From Rhodospirillales bacterium (GTDB lineage Bacteria > Pseudomonadota > Alphaproteobacteria > Reyranellales > Reyranellaceae), in assembly GCA_009377525.1 (NCBI GenBank), contig WHTW01000001.1:12726-76725 (forward strand): a DNA stretch of 64,000 nucleotides, in the 5' to 3' direction. The position numbers and the translations under genes are program-made. The notes beneath the pieces are model-generated. The model did no database searches and was not told where the DNA came from. It saw only the letters and a list, made by a program, of their open reading frames with translations. This document shows, piece by piece, positions 10,276 to 18,911 of this stretch. Each line of letters begins with the position of its first letter. Positions within the stretch are counted from its first letter, which is position 1.

Positions 10276-10649
10276 GCGAGTCGTTCCTCGTCAATACCGG
10301 CTTCCTGCCGGTCGGTTCGTGGCGCGCGGCGGCGTGCAGGCCGCACAAGGCCGCATGGCTTCGATCCCAGCCGGGACTCTATGCGTTCGTCATAGAGCAC
10401 ACAGTCATGTATGTCGGCGAGACCGTCACGCTGCATCGTCGCCTTCGCAACTACGGCAACCGCGCGTTCAGAAACGGCAACAACGCCCAGCGAAAGGTTC
10501 ACGTCGGCATAGCCTCATCCACGGCGGAAAACATCGAAGTCGCCATTTTCGCGAGGGTAGTTCCCGGAGCCGATAAAGAGCTGCTTCTTCCGATGCAAAA
10601 CGCTCTTATCCAAGCCCTTCAGCCGCCTTGGAACGGCACCATCCGCTAG
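10272..10649 (+). CDS. GIY-YIG nuclease-family protein
   Basis: The 125-residue protein carries a recognisable GIY-YIG core: GLYAFVIEHTVMYVGET at about 36-52 gives the two motifs (GLY and YVG), followed by LHRRLRNYGNRA with the catalytic-type arginine. A C-terminal ENALIQ-like segment (MQNALIQALQPPWN) supplies the asparagine/glutamine end of the fold. Such small stand-alone proteins are common in phages and islands and cut or bind DNA. The start overlaps the stop of the preceding membrane-protein gene by four bases. A role in defence or mobility is possible but not shown. Confidence 0.8.
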   Translation: MSESFLVNTGFLPVGSWRAAACRPHKAAWLRSQPGLYAFVIEHTVMYVGETVTLHRRLRNYGNRAFRNGNNAQRKVHVGIASSTAENIEVAIFARVVPGADKELLLPMQNALIQALQPPWNGTIR

Positions 10650-10760
10650 CCCGCTGCCATCCCCCAATCGCGCCGGGCGGCGTGGCCGAGGCTGACGCTT
10701 CGGTGCGGCTCGACTGGCCGTTCCACCGCACGCTGGTATCGGCGGCGGCCTGGGCGAGCA

Positions 10761-10908
10761 GCCGGCAAATCACGGTTGCTCGGGGACGTGAACTTTGCCG
10801 CCGATCGCGAAGCCGACGTTCCGGACGCCGGCAAATCGCGGTTGCTCGGGGACAGCACCAGGCGCGTGCTGTCGGCGTGGCGTGTTCCGGGCACCGGCAA
10901 ATCGCGAG
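10761..10908. repeat. 66-bp tandem repeat, about 2.3 copies
   Basis: The head GCCGGCAAATCRCGGTTGCT recurs at 10761 and 10827 and partly at 10893, giving a period of 66 bases. Each unit ends in GTTCCGGRC while its middle 30 bases differ. The period is a multiple of three, and on the minus strand the units read as repeats of about 22 residues (RFAGVRN... VPEQP), so it may be a decayed coding repeat. The rest of 10650-11036 shows no gene. Confidence 0.65.
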
Positions 10909-11036
10909 GCGGAAACGCCGGGCCGGTTCCCGGCGTTTCCCGCCACAGAACCCTGCAAGGGGTCTGCCTTTGCTTCAATGAGGCCGCTATCACAAACACT
11001 CTGTTTGGAAAGGGCAGCCTTGGCTATAGTTGGGCC

Positions 11037-11243
11037 ATGACCGACCAGGAACCCATCAGCATCGTGCTCGAACTGCTGCGGGCGATCCGTGGCGACATGA
11101 CCGAAATGAAACTCATCATGCGCGAGCACGCCACGCGGCTGTCGGCGCTTGAGGCCACCGTGGCCGGCCTGCGGCTTTCGGTCGACCGGCTGGAGGATCG
11201 TATCGAGCGCATCGAACGCCGGCTGGGCTTGATCGAAGCCTGA
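11037..11243 (+). CDS. Small coiled-coil protein
   Basis: The 68-residue protein starts MTDQEPISIVLELLRAIR and is one amphipathic helix with leucine/isoleucine heptads (LRLSVDRLEDRIERIERRL). It has no membrane segment or signal. Small proteins like this often occur near integrated elements, but no function is known. The TATAGT at 11025-11030 could be a -10 box, though no good -35 is seen. The ATG at 11037 is the natural start. Confidence 0.6.
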   Translation: MTDQEPISIVLELLRAIRGDMTEMKLIMREHATRLSALEATVAGLRLSVDRLEDRIERIERRLGLIEA

Positions 11244-11504
11244 AAAAAATCGGGCCGCCGTTTGAGGGACGGCGGCGCCAAGTGGGCCCCGCGCGTCGGC
11301 AAAAGCACCGAAGAGGTGTTGGCCAAGGCGGCATGGCAGACTGCCTCGCTGTTGGTGTTCGCCTTCGGTGTTCTGGCGTTTCCAGGCGAGACATGAATGA
11401 CAGCCCGCCACCGATACCGCTACAGGCGCCGCGACGCGATGGGCAAATGCGGGTGCTGGCGGCAATCAAGTATCGCGGCGGTAGTTGGTCACTCACCGAT
11501 GGCT

Positions 11505-11620
11505 GGGCGTTGATGTTCAGAGGCTCGATCTTCCACCAGACGGCCGCGACCCGGTTCGCCGACGGGTTCGAGAATCGCCGGCGCAACGTGACCATGCTGT
11601 TCCGACGCACGCACGGCTAG
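11505..11620 (+). pseudogene. Duplicated 3' end of the TPR-oxygenase gene
   Basis: Bases 11513-11626 repeat 9621-9736 with only a few differences. They encode the oxygenase tail from MFRGSIFHQT to the final RRTHG, then TAG and AGC of the CTAGAGC repeat end. Nothing upstream matches the rest of the oxygenase. An open frame from 11282 enters it but is not coding-like. It is a fragment left by duplication or by insertion of the 9.7-11.5 kb patch. The stretch 11244-11504 holds no clear gene. Confidence 0.85.
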
Positions 11621-11636
11621 AGCAGGGCGAAATCCG

Positions 11637-11737
11637 TCATGCTCTTCCGGACCGCGCGCTGGGTCGCGTCTGACGCGACCTTCCCGCGCGCTCATGATCA
11701 TGAGCGCGCGGGACGCGCGCGGTCCGGAAGAGCATGA
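11637..11737. repeat. RAYT-type TCATGA palindrome, copy P1 (expanded)
   Basis: Outer arms TCATGCTCTTCCGGACCGCG and their complement bracket a TCATGATCATGA centre. Unlike other copies, the left arm carries an extra inner hairpin (GGTCGCGTCTGACGCGACC, 11661-11679). It follows the duplicated oxygenase fragment and precedes the methyltransferase on the minus strand, where it could act as a terminator-like structure. Confidence 0.85.
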
Positions 11738-11771
11738 TTCTATCCAATCGGAGCCAAGCCTGGCACAGGTC

Positions 11772-12533
11772 CTAGACCACGCGGCCGACGACGTTGACGA
11801 ACAGGGTCGGCAGGTAGGTGCGCGACACCGGCAGGCGCTCGGTGGCCTGGCGGGCCAGCACGGCCCGGTTGTCCTCGTGGTCGAGCACGAGCTGGAACAG
11901 GCCCTGCTCGACGGCGCCGGACCGGGGATCGAGCTCGGGCTTGCCGTCGCGCACGACGCGGTAGGCGACATCCAGGCCGACGTCGCCGCCGCTGTAGAAG
12001 GCCGACACGATCTCGAGCCGCCCGAACAGCTGCATCAGGCCGCGCACCGAGAAGCGCCACAGATCGTCCGGCGTGGCGTGGAAGGCCTGCGACCAGGCGG
12101 CCGAGACGAAGACCAGACCGCCTGGCCTCACCAGAGCCTCGATGTTGCGTGCCGCCCGCCAGGGATCGCGAGTGTGTTCCAGCACATGGCAGCACAGGAC
12201 GAGGTCGAACGCCTCCTCGCCCAGGCCTGCTTTCAGGCTGGCCAGAGGCCCGCAGATATCGAGCACGCGGTCGACATTGGTGCCTTCCTGCAGATCCAGG
12301 CCGACGAAGCGGACGCGACTGCCGAAGCGCTTGCCTAGCAGGCTGCGCCAATTACGAACGTTGCGATCCGCGACCAACGTGCGCGAGCCGACCTGAAGCA
12401 CGCGCGGCGTCCGCCGTCCCGGCGAGGCCGCCAGTCGATCGAGCAGCGCCTCGGTCTCGTGCGTGACGCTTGTGCCGACAACGCGCAGTTCCGCCTTGCT
12501 CTCCGAAGGCGAAGCGTCGCCGGCCCCACTCAT
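11772..12533 (-). CDS. Class I SAM-dependent methyltransferase
   Basis: The 253-residue protein contains a Rossmann-like methyltransferase fold: motif I in VLQVGSRTLVADRN (about 44-57, a divergent glycine motif), the acidic residue in FVGLDLQEGTNVDRV, and DLVLCCHVLEHTRDPW (about 109-124), the Methyltransf_11 post-motif. The substrate is unknown. It begins ten bases after lutC ends on the same strand and may be co-transcribed, though a role in lactate metabolism is not implied. The end lies near palindrome P1. Confidence 0.8.
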   Translation of the reverse strand: MSGAGDASPSESKAELRVVGTSVTHETEALLDRLAASPGRRTPRVLQVGSRTLVADRNVRNWRSLLGKRFGSRVRFVGLDLQEGTNVDRVLDICGPLASLKAGLGEEAFDLVLCCHVLEHTRDPWRAARNIEALVRPGGLVFVSAAWSQAFHATPDDLWRFSVRGLMQLFGRLEIVSAFYSGGDVGLDVAYRVVRDGKPELDPRSGAVEQGLFQLVLDHEDNRAVLARQATERLPVSRTYLPTLFVNVVGRVV

Positions 12534-12543
12534 CCCGCCCGCC

Positions 12544-13233
12544 TCATTCGCGCACCACCACGATGTGCATGCGCCGCGGCCCGTGGGCGCCGAGCTCGAT
12601 CGTCTGCTCGATGTCGCCGGTGCGCGACGGGCCGGTGATGGTGTTGACGGTGCGCGGCATGCGGTCCTTGCCGTAGCGCGCCCGCAGGCGCACCCACACG
12701 TCTTCGTAGCCGCCGACGATGTCGGCTTCGCGCAGCACGACGATATGCGTATCCGGCAGGAGGTTGAGCGTCACCGGATGCTCGGGGCCCGATGCCGTCA
12801 CGAGCGTCCCTGTTTCGGCGATGCCGGCGAAGGCGCCGGTGATCGAGACATGGTCGCTGCCCTCGCCGCGGCCGCGGCGCAGCGCCAGCATCTTCTGGCT
12901 CGCCCAGTCGAAGCCGTCGAGCGCCGGCCCTGGCGCCATCGCCGCCTCGGCCGGCAGGTTGTTGCGCGCCAGGTAGCTCGCGACCTCGCTCGCCACGTCG
13001 GTGGCGGCGACCCGCGCCACCGTGGCGTTGTTGGCCTCGGCCCACTGGCAGAACAGCGCCACCTTGTCGGGCTGCGGGAGGTTGGCGCGCGCCACCATCG
13101 GGCCGCGCGGCGGCTCGGCCAGCCGGGCTTCGACCACCTGGCGCTGGGCGCCGGAAAGCTCGCCGCGATGGAGCGAGCGGCGGATGCCGTTCAGGATGGT
13201 AGCCCTGTTTGCCTGATCAGGGGCGTCGCTCAT
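12544..13233 (-). CDS. lutC: Lactate utilisation protein LutC (LUD domain)
   Basis: The 229-residue protein is the third subunit of the LutABC L-lactate oxidase. The LUD fold is marked by DHVSITGAFAGIAETGTLV and PRTVNTITGPSRTGDIEQ (about 189-206), with the conserved family C-terminus. LutABC oxidises L-lactate to pyruvate in the cytoplasm, passing electrons through Fe-S clusters. Its start overlaps lutB's stop by four bases, so lutA-lutB-lutC form one operon transcribed leftward. Confidence 0.93.
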   Translation of the reverse strand: MSDAPDQANRATILNGIRRSLHRGELSGAQRQVVEARLAEPPRGPMVARANLPQPDKVALFCQWAEANNATVARVAATDVASEVASYLARNNLPAEAAMAPGPALDGFDWASQKMLALRRGRGEGSDHVSITGAFAGIAETGTLVTASGPEHPVTLNLLPDTHIVVLREADIVGGYEDVWVRLRARYGKDRMPRTVNTITGPSRTGDIEQTIELGAHGPRRMHIVVVRE

Positions 13234-14648
13234 GGCCTTCTACGCTTCCACTGGGCATGGAACGTGCCGCCGGGCTGCGGCGCGGGGAAGTCGCGAAAGC
13301 GCGTCCAGCCGCCGGCCAGGGGCAGGGTGGCATATCGGCCGTCGGCGCGGCCGAACAGCGCGAGCATGCGGTTGGCAAGTCCTGTCAGGCTCTTGTAGAG
13401 CCGCGGCCGGCGGGCGATGAAGCTCCAGAGCGCCAGGCCCTGGCGCACGGCCCTGGGCGTGAGATGGCGTTCGAACTCGCGCTCGCGCCAGTGGCGCATG
13501 AGGCCGGGCAGGGGAATGCGCACCGGGCAGACGCTCTCGCAACGACCGCAGAAGGTCGAGGCATTGGGCAGGTTGGATGCCTCCTCGACGCCCAGCAGTT
13601 GCGGTGTCAGCACCGCGCCGATCGGCCCCGGATAGACCCAGCCATAGGCATGTCCGCCGATCGCGCCATAGACCGGGCAATGGTTCATGCAGGCGCCGCA
13701 GCGGATGCAGCGCAGCATGTCCTGCATCTCGGTGCCCAGCACCGAGGAGCGGCCGTTGTCGAGGATCACGACATGGTAGTGCTCCGGCCCGTCGAGGTCG
13801 CCCGGCCGCTTGGGCCCGGTGTTGAGGGTCGTGTAGGCCGACGATTCCTGGCCGGTCGCCGAGCGCGCCAGCACGCGCAGCAGGACGGCCGCGTCCTCGA
13901 GCGTGGGGATCACCTTCTCGATGCTGGCCAGCACGATGTGCATCTTGGGCAGCGTGTTCGAAAGATCCGCATTGCCCTCGTTGGTGACCAGCATCGACGA
14001 GCCGGTCTCGGCCACCAGGAAGTTGGCGCCGGTCAGGCCGACATCGGCATCGATGAACTTCTGGCGCAGCACATGGCGCGCTTCGGCGACCAGGTCGTTG
14101 CGCTCGGTCAGGCGCCTGGTGAAGCCGAGCTTGGCGTGGTGCTCGAGAAACGTGTCGGCAACCTGGTCCTTGGTGAGATGCACCGCCGGCGCGATGATGT
14201 GGCTGGGCGGCTCGTGGCGCAGCTGGATGATGTATTCGCCGAGATCGGTCTCGATCGGCGCGATGCCCAGCGCCTCCAGGTGATCGTTGAGCGCGATCTC
14301 CTCGGAGACCATGGACTTGGACTTGGCGATGGTGCGGGCGCCGACGCTGCGGCACAGGTCGGCGATGATGCGGCGCGCATCCTCGGCGGTCGGCGCCCAG
14401 TGGACGTGGCCGCCCACGCCCGTGACCTTGCGCTCGAACTCCTCGAGGTAGAAGTCGAGATTGGCCAGCGCGTGATCCTTGATGTCGCGCGCCCGATCGC
14501 GCAGCGCCTCGAACTCGGGCAGGCGCTCGGCCGCCTGCCGGCGCCGCTCGGAGAAGCCGACCTTGAGCTTGGCCAGCGAATCCTGCAGGTTGGGATCGGC
14601 CAGTGCTGCGTGGGCGTTGTCCTTGAAGTCGTGGGCGGTCGATTGCAT
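13230..14648 (-). CDS. lutB: Lactate utilisation iron-sulfur protein LutB
   Basis: The 472-residue protein combines a LUD domain with a ferredoxin-like part. The first cluster motif is C314, C317, C320, C324 (RCIRCGACMNHCP) and the second is C367, C370, C374 (FCGRCESVCP). GANFLVAETGSS and AKSKSMVSEEI are family signatures. LutB is the central electron-transfer subunit of the LutABC complex. The length fits YkgF/LutB. The start overlaps lutA's stop (ATGA) and its end overlaps lutC, supporting translational coupling. Confidence 0.95.
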   Translation of the reverse strand: MQSTAHDFKDNAHAALADPNLQDSLAKLKVGFSERRRQAAERLPEFEALRDRARDIKDHALANLDFYLEEFERKVTGVGGHVHWAPTAEDARRIIADLCRSVGARTIAKSKSMVSEEIALNDHLEALGIAPIETDLGEYIIQLRHEPPSHIIAPAVHLTKDQVADTFLEHHAKLGFTRRLTERNDLVAEARHVLRQKFIDADVGLTGANFLVAETGSSMLVTNEGNADLSNTLPKMHIVLASIEKVIPTLEDAAVLLRVLARSATGQESSAYTTLNTGPKRPGDLDGPEHYHVVILDNGRSSVLGTEMQDMLRCIRCGACMNHCPVYGAIGGHAYGWVYPGPIGAVLTPQLLGVEEASNLPNASTFCGRCESVCPVRIPLPGLMRHWREREFERHLTPRAVRQGLALWSFIARRPRLYKSLTGLANRMLALFGRADGRYATLPLAGGWTRFRDFPAPQPGGTFHAQWKRRRP

Positions 14649-15442
14649 CAGCGGTCCGTTTCCGGCTCGCCGATGGCGGCCATGGTGCCCATGCCGGCCA
14701 GCACTTCGGCGACATGCCGCACCCGGACGGGGCTTCCGTCGCGCTGGAGCTTGCCCGCCATGTTGAGCAGGCAGCCGAGATCGCCCGCCAGCAGCGTATC
14801 GGCGCCGGTGGCGGCGATATCGGCAGATTTTTCGCCAACCATGGCATTCGATATTTCAGGATATTTCACGCAGAAGGTACCGCCGAAGCCGCAGCAGATC
14901 TCGGGCGATTTCATCTCGCGAAGGCTGAGCCCTCCGATCGATTGCAGCAGCCGGCGCGGCTGGTCCTTGACGCCGAGCTCGCGCAGCCCCGAGCACGAAT
15001 CGTGATAGGTGACGACGCCGTCATAACGCGCGGCGACCGTGGTGACGCCCAGGACATCGACCAGGAACGCCATCAGCTCGTAGCTGCGGCCGGCAAGGTT
15101 CTCGGCGCGCGCCTTCATCGCCGGATCGTCCTCGAACAGCCCCGGATAGTGATGGCTGAGCATGCCGCCACAAGAGCCCGACGGCGCGACCACCGCGTCG
15201 TAGCCGTCGAAGGCCTCGATCACCTGTGCGGCAATGGCGCGCGTCGTCGCGCGGTCACCGGTGTTGTAGGCGGGCTGGCCGCAACAGACTTGGAGCGGCG
15301 GCACCTCGACCGTGCAGCCGGCCCCTTCGAGGAGCTTTACCGCGGCGAAACCAACCGAAGGTCGGAGCAAGTCGACCAGGCAAGTGACGAAGAGCGCGAC
15401 GCGGCGCGGCGAACTTGGTCTTTCGGGGGGCAATCCTGACAC
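14648..15442 (-). CDS. lutA: Lactate utilisation protein LutA (CCG domains)
   Basis: LutA carries two cysteine-rich CCG domains: LQVCCGQPAYN with GSCGGM, then ICCGFGGTFCVKYPE. In the family these bind an unusual Fe-S cluster and pass electrons with LutB/C. The frame continues upstream through palindrome P2, which cannot be original coding sequence. GTG at 15442 is the assumed start, giving 264 residues; GTG at 15451 or TTG at 15433 are alternatives, and none has a strong ribosome site. The true promoter and start may have been altered by the palindrome insertion. Confidence 0.88.
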   Translation of the reverse strand: MSGLPPERPSSPRRVALFVTCLVDLLRPSVGFAAVKLLEGAGCTVEVPPLQVCCGQPAYNTGDRATTRAIAAQVIEAFDGYDAVVAPSGSCGGMLSHHYPGLFEDDPAMKARAENLAGRSYELMAFLVDVLGVTTVAARYDGVVTYHDSCSGLRELGVKDQPRRLLQSIGGLSLREMKSPEICCGFGGTFCVKYPEISNAMVGEKSADIAATGADTLLAGDLGCLLNMAGKLQRDGSPVRVRHVAEVLAGMGTMAAIGEPETDR

Positions 15443-15506
15443 GACGGCCACATTGGCAGCCGCAAAATTAGGGTGCAACGGGCCCTTGCTTAGAATAATT
15501 CTATGA

Positions 15507-15580
15507 TCATGATCTTCCGGACCGCGCGCATCTTGCGCGCTCATGATCATGAGCGCGCAAGATGCGCGCGGTCCGGAAGA
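15507..15580. repeat. RAYT-type TCATGA palindrome, copy P2
   Basis: A near-perfect 74-bp palindrome: TCATGATCTTCCGGACCGCG, then inner arms GCATCTTGCGCGC and complement, centred on TCATGATCATGA. It lies between the lutA start and the mltA stop, so it sits at the 3' end of mltA and in the lut upstream region. Confidence 0.9.
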
Positions 15581-15581
15581 C

Positions 15582-16688
15582 TCAGCCCTTGTTCGGCACC
15601 AGTACGATGGCCCGGCCGCCGTTGTTCATCCGGCCGGCCCAGTCGGCGGCTTGCCTGCCGCTGCCGAAGAAGATGTCGCCGCGCGCCGGTCCCTGGATCG
15701 CCGTGCCGGCATCCTGGGCGATGGTCAGCCGGCGATAGGACTCGGTGGCGCCGGGCTTGCGCGCCACCGGCCGCACGGTGTCGATCCAGATCGGCGTGCC
15801 GTAGGGCGTGAAGGCAGTGTCGACTGCCATGCTGCGCTGGGCCGTCAGGCTGACGCCTTCGGCGCCGACGGCGCCCTTGGTCTTGGTGTCCCTGAAGAAG
15901 ATGTAGCGCTCGTTCCTGCGCATCACCTCGCGCGCCTGCTGCGGATTGCGCTTCAGCCAGTCGCGGATGGCAGGCCAGGTTGCCTGCTCCTTGCTCTTGA
16001 ACACGCCCATCTCGAGCAGCACGTTGCCGATCGCCGTGTAGGGCCGGTTGTTGGAGCCGTCGAAGCCGAGATTGATGGTGCCGCCCTCGGCGAGCTGGAT
16101 GCGGCCGCTGCCCTGCACCTGGACTTCGAACAGCGCCACCGGATCCTGGACGTAGGCGATCTCCAGCCCGTTGCCCTTGAGCGCGCCCTGCTCGATCTCG
16201 GTGCGCGTGTAGAACGGCTTGTCGCTGAGGTCGGTCGGCCGGCGATAGACCGGCACCGTGAACAGCCGCGACGGCGCCCTGCTGCCGCGCATGTCGGGCT
16301 CGAAATAGCCGGTGAACTTGCCGGGCACCTTGACGACCAACGGCCGGAAATTGTCCTCGAAGAAGGCGCGCGCGGCGCGATCGTCGCCGGCCTTCACCAC
16401 GGCGGCCGAATCGCAGATCTGCTTCCACTCTGCCGGCGTGATCGTCTTGAAGCCGCCGTCGGTGGCGATCTTGGTGTCCGGGCCGGTCGTCAGCTTGGGG
16501 CAGGAGCGGCGGAACGAGGCCAGCGCCTCGGCATGCCTGTCGCTGGCCCAGCCGGCGATCTCGTTGAACGAGATCGGCGCCATCGCGACCCGCTGCTCGT
16601 TCGCCGGGCTCGTGCCGTCGGCACAAGCAGCCAGCAGACCGGCCGCGGCAAGCCAAGCCGCGACGCCGGACAGGACGGTCCAGCGCAT
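15582..16688 (-). CDS. mltA: Membrane-bound lytic murein transglycosylase A
   Basis: The 368-residue lipoprotein has a signal peptide with lipobox LAAC near residue 21 and the MltA double-psi-barrel, followed by the 3D domain. The three aspartates are visible in VDTAFTPYGTPIWIDT and QDAGTAIQGPARGDIFFG. The enzyme cleaves the glycan strand of peptidoglycan between MurNAc and GlcNAc, forming 1,6-anhydro ends, at the inner face of the outer membrane. It follows the Tim44-domain gene by 17 bases, an arrangement conserved in alphaproteobacteria. Confidence 0.95.
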   Translation of the reverse strand: MRWTVLSGVAAWLAAAGLLAACADGTSPANEQRVAMAPISFNEIAGWASDRHAEALASFRRSCPKLTTGPDTKIATDGGFKTITPAEWKQICDSAAVVKAGDDRAARAFFEDNFRPLVVKVPGKFTGYFEPDMRGSRAPSRLFTVPVYRRPTDLSDKPFYTRTEIEQGALKGNGLEIAYVQDPVALFEVQVQGSGRIQLAEGGTINLGFDGSNNRPYTAIGNVLLEMGVFKSKEQATWPAIRDWLKRNPQQAREVMRRNERYIFFRDTKTKGAVGAEGVSLTAQRSMAVDTAFTPYGTPIWIDTVRPVARKPGATESYRRLTIAQDAGTAIQGPARGDIFFGSGRQAADWAGRMNNGGRAIVLVPNKG

Positions 16689-16705
16689 GGTCGAAAGACC
16701 CTCCC

Positions 16706-17452
16706 TCAGCCTTCGCTTTCCGTCTTTATCAGCAGCCAGTTTGGATCGCTGGACTTGGCGTCGCGACGGAACGTCCAGAGATCGATCACCTTCTGCACCT
16801 CGTTGGGATTGCCATCGATGATCTGGCCTTCGGCATTGCGCAGCACGTTGATCTGCTCGCTGACGAAGCGGACGGTGACGATGGCGTTGGTGCCCTGCAG
16901 CTCGGCGGCGGAGACATCGGAGGCCCCGAAGCCGATCAGCGTCGTCTCGGCCTTCTCCTTGCGCTCGATGCGGCCGCGGATCGCCGCTTCGAAGCTCGCA
17001 AAGGTCGGCCCGTCGAGCAGCGGCCGCAGGGCCGCGGTGTCGCCCTTGGCGAAGGCCTCGACGATCGCGGTGAAGGCGGCGCGCGCACCGCCGGTGAAGC
17101 CGATCGGCTCGAAGCCGGGATCGGCGGCGCGAATGGCCGCGACGCCGGTGGTGGCGGTCGGCAGGACGGTGGCGCGGATGCCGCCCGGCCCGCTGGTCGC
17201 GGGCGACGGCCGCGGCGCCGGCGCCGGCGCATTGGCCGTCGGCAGCGGCACGACATTGTCGTTGCCTTGGTTGGCCGGCGCATCGCCACGGTCACCGACC
17301 CGTGGCGTGGCCGTCGGCGGAGCCGGCGGCGTGAATGGATCGCGCGCCGGCGGGCGCTCGTTGCCCGTGCGCTTGCCCAGCACGGAGCGCAGCCGCAGGA
17401 TCAAGAAGACTGCGACCAGCCCGATGAGGATGATGTCGTAGTTGTTGCCCAC
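16706..17452 (-). CDS. Tim44-domain membrane protein (TimA-like)
   Basis: The 248-residue protein starts with a membrane anchor (YDIILIGLVAVFLILRLRSV), then a long Pro/Ala-rich linker (about 35-95) and a C-terminal Tim44-like domain beginning at GARAAFTAIVEAFAKGD and containing VTVRFVSEQINVLRNAEG. Bacterial Tim44-domain proteins of alphaproteobacteria are related to the mitochondrial import motor subunit, and their role is thought to lie at the inner membrane. It lies directly upstream of mltA in the usual alphaproteobacterial pair. Confidence 0.88.
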   Translation of the reverse strand: MGNNYDIILIGLVAVFLILRLRSVLGKRTGNERPPARDPFTPPAPPTATPRVGDRGDAPANQGNDNVVPLPTANAPAPAPRPSPATSGPGGIRATVLPTATTGVAAIRAADPGFEPIGFTGGARAAFTAIVEAFAKGDTAALRPLLDGPTFASFEAAIRGRIERKEKAETTLIGFGASDVSAAELQGTNAIVTVRFVSEQINVLRNAEGQIIDGNPNEVQKVIDLWTFRRDAKSSDPNWLLIKTESEG

Positions 17453-17558
17453 GATGGCGCTCCGCCAACCCGTTCTTGAAGCGTTGCAAATTACATAGGC
17501 CCCGAATGGGGAAAGGGCAAGGCAACGCAGACCGACCCGCCATCACTTTGCCCCGCCA

Positions 17559-18911
17559 TCACTTTGCCAAGACCACGATATCGACCGGTTCGCTGACGCC
17601 ACCCACCGGCCGGCCGGCCCGGCGCTCTCGTGGCAATGGGGCGACATAGCCCTGCTGCTCGGCCAATTGGTAGGTCCGGGCGTCGGCCAAGGCCCGTGTT
17701 TTCTCGTCTTTATTGTGCTTTTCGAGCTTGGCGGCGAAATTCACGGCATCGCCGATCACCGTGAATTCCAGCCGCTCGCCATCGCCCACCGCCCCGAAAA
17801 CGACGCGACCGGACGCCACAGCCAGCCCGATCGAAAGCGGCGGCAGGCCGCCCGCCCGGCGCTCGGCGGCCCAGCGGTCGGCGGCGTCGAGCACGGCATC
17901 GGCCGCGCGCAGGGCGTCGGCCGCGGCGGTGGTCGAGGCCGCCACGGCGCCGAACGAGGCAAGGATGCCGTCGCCCAGGAACTTGTCGATGCTGCCGCCG
18001 TTGCCGACGATCAAGGGGCAGACCCGGCCCTGGTAGTCCTGCAGCAGCTTCATGACGTCGTCGGGCTGCAGGTCGACGGAGAGCCGGGTGAAGCCGCGCA
18101 GGTCGACGGTCAGGATGGCGACGTCGCGCAGCTCGCCTTCGCCCGCCTTGATGGTCACGGCGGCGCTGCGGATGCGGTCGGCCACGCCGGGATCGAAAAA
18201 CCGTGACAAATCGCGGGCTGCGGCCCCCTCGCTGACGGACCGTATCAGGAGATTGCGGGCGCGCGAGATGGCGAGCGCCAGCACCGCCGTTGCGAGCAGG
18301 ATGGCGATGATCTTGTCGATCTCGGCGCCAACCAGCAAAGCATTGGACGTCATGTAGTCGATGAAATTGTGCGTCCGGTTGGGCGGTCCGCCGCGGCCCG
18401 TCGCGACGTAGTAGGCGAGCAAGGCCCAGCCCACGGCAGCCGCAACGCCGGTGAAGATGATGAAGCGCGCCTCGAAGCGCAGCGCCCTGAGCGCAATGAA
18501 CAGGAACACGTAGAGCAGCGTCGGGACCTTCAGGTAGAAGGCCGCCGGCTGGGCGTACTTGAGGTGGACGGTCCAGATCAGACCCATCAGGAGCGCGATA
18601 TCGGCGATGACCGACAGATAGAGCATCCAGGGTCTGAGTAACCGCAAATAGGCGAGCACCAGCCGGACGATGCAGATCAAGCCGTAGATCAGGAGGACCT
18701 CGCGCTCGAGCGAGTAGTCGGCCTGCACCTCGCCTTCGGCCATTGTCGTGAATTCGAAGACGGAGCTCACCAGGATCACGATGCCGAGCTGGATCCAGCC
18801 GATCAGGATCTCGCTGTGTTCCTGCTGAGTGCGGATGGCATCGCGCACGCGCTCCGGCAGATTCTCCGGCCCACCCGCGTCGAACAGCCAGTTGCGCAGG
18901 CGGGCCAGCAT
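17559..18911 (-). CDS. Membrane class III adenylate/guanylate cyclase
   Basis: The 450-residue protein has a membrane part of about six helices (residues 35-230), then a HAMP-less linker and a class III cyclase domain. The metal-binding aspartates are in AILTVDLRGFTRL and SIDKFLGDGILASFG; the transition-state region is VIGDAVNFAAKLE. It should make cAMP or cGMP at the inner membrane. The ATG at 18911 overlaps the stop of the upstream methyltransferase by one base. The stop lies in the second copy of a 16-bp tandem duplication (CCCGCCATCACTTTGC) at 17536-17567. Confidence 0.88.
   Translation of the reverse strand: MLARLRNWLFDAGGPENLPERVRDAIRTQQEHSEILIGWIQLGIVILVSSVFEFTTMAEGEVQADYSLEREVLLIYGLICIVRLVLAYLRLLRPWMLYLSVIADIALLMGLIWTVHLKYAQPAAFYLKVPTLLYVFLFIALRALRFEARFIIFTGVAAAVGWALLAYYVATGRGGPPNRTHNFIDYMTSNALLVGAEIDKIIAILLATAVLALAISRARNLLIRSVSEGAAARDLSRFFDPGVADRIRSAAVTIKAGEGELRDVAILTVDLRGFTRLSVDLQPDDVMKLLQDYQGRVCPLIVGNGGSIDKFLGDGILASFGAVAASTTAAADALRAADAVLDAADRWAAERRAGGLPPLSIGLAVASGRVVFGAVGDGERLEFTVIGDAVNFAAKLEKHNKDEKTRALADARTYQLAEQQGYVAPLPRERRAGRPVGGVSEPVDIVVLAK

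Noticed and set aside
10761-10908. CRISPR-like array
   Set aside because: Only about 2.3 degenerate units with no cas genes, and the period is in frame on the minus strand, unlike a CRISPR.
11282-11620. A real 112-residue gene
   Set aside because: Only the last part matches a protein, and that is the duplicated oxygenase end; the start is not coding-like.
15443-15550. N-terminal extension of LutA through palindrome P2
   Set aside because: P2 is a repeat, so coding there would be a coincidence; conserved sequence starts after it.
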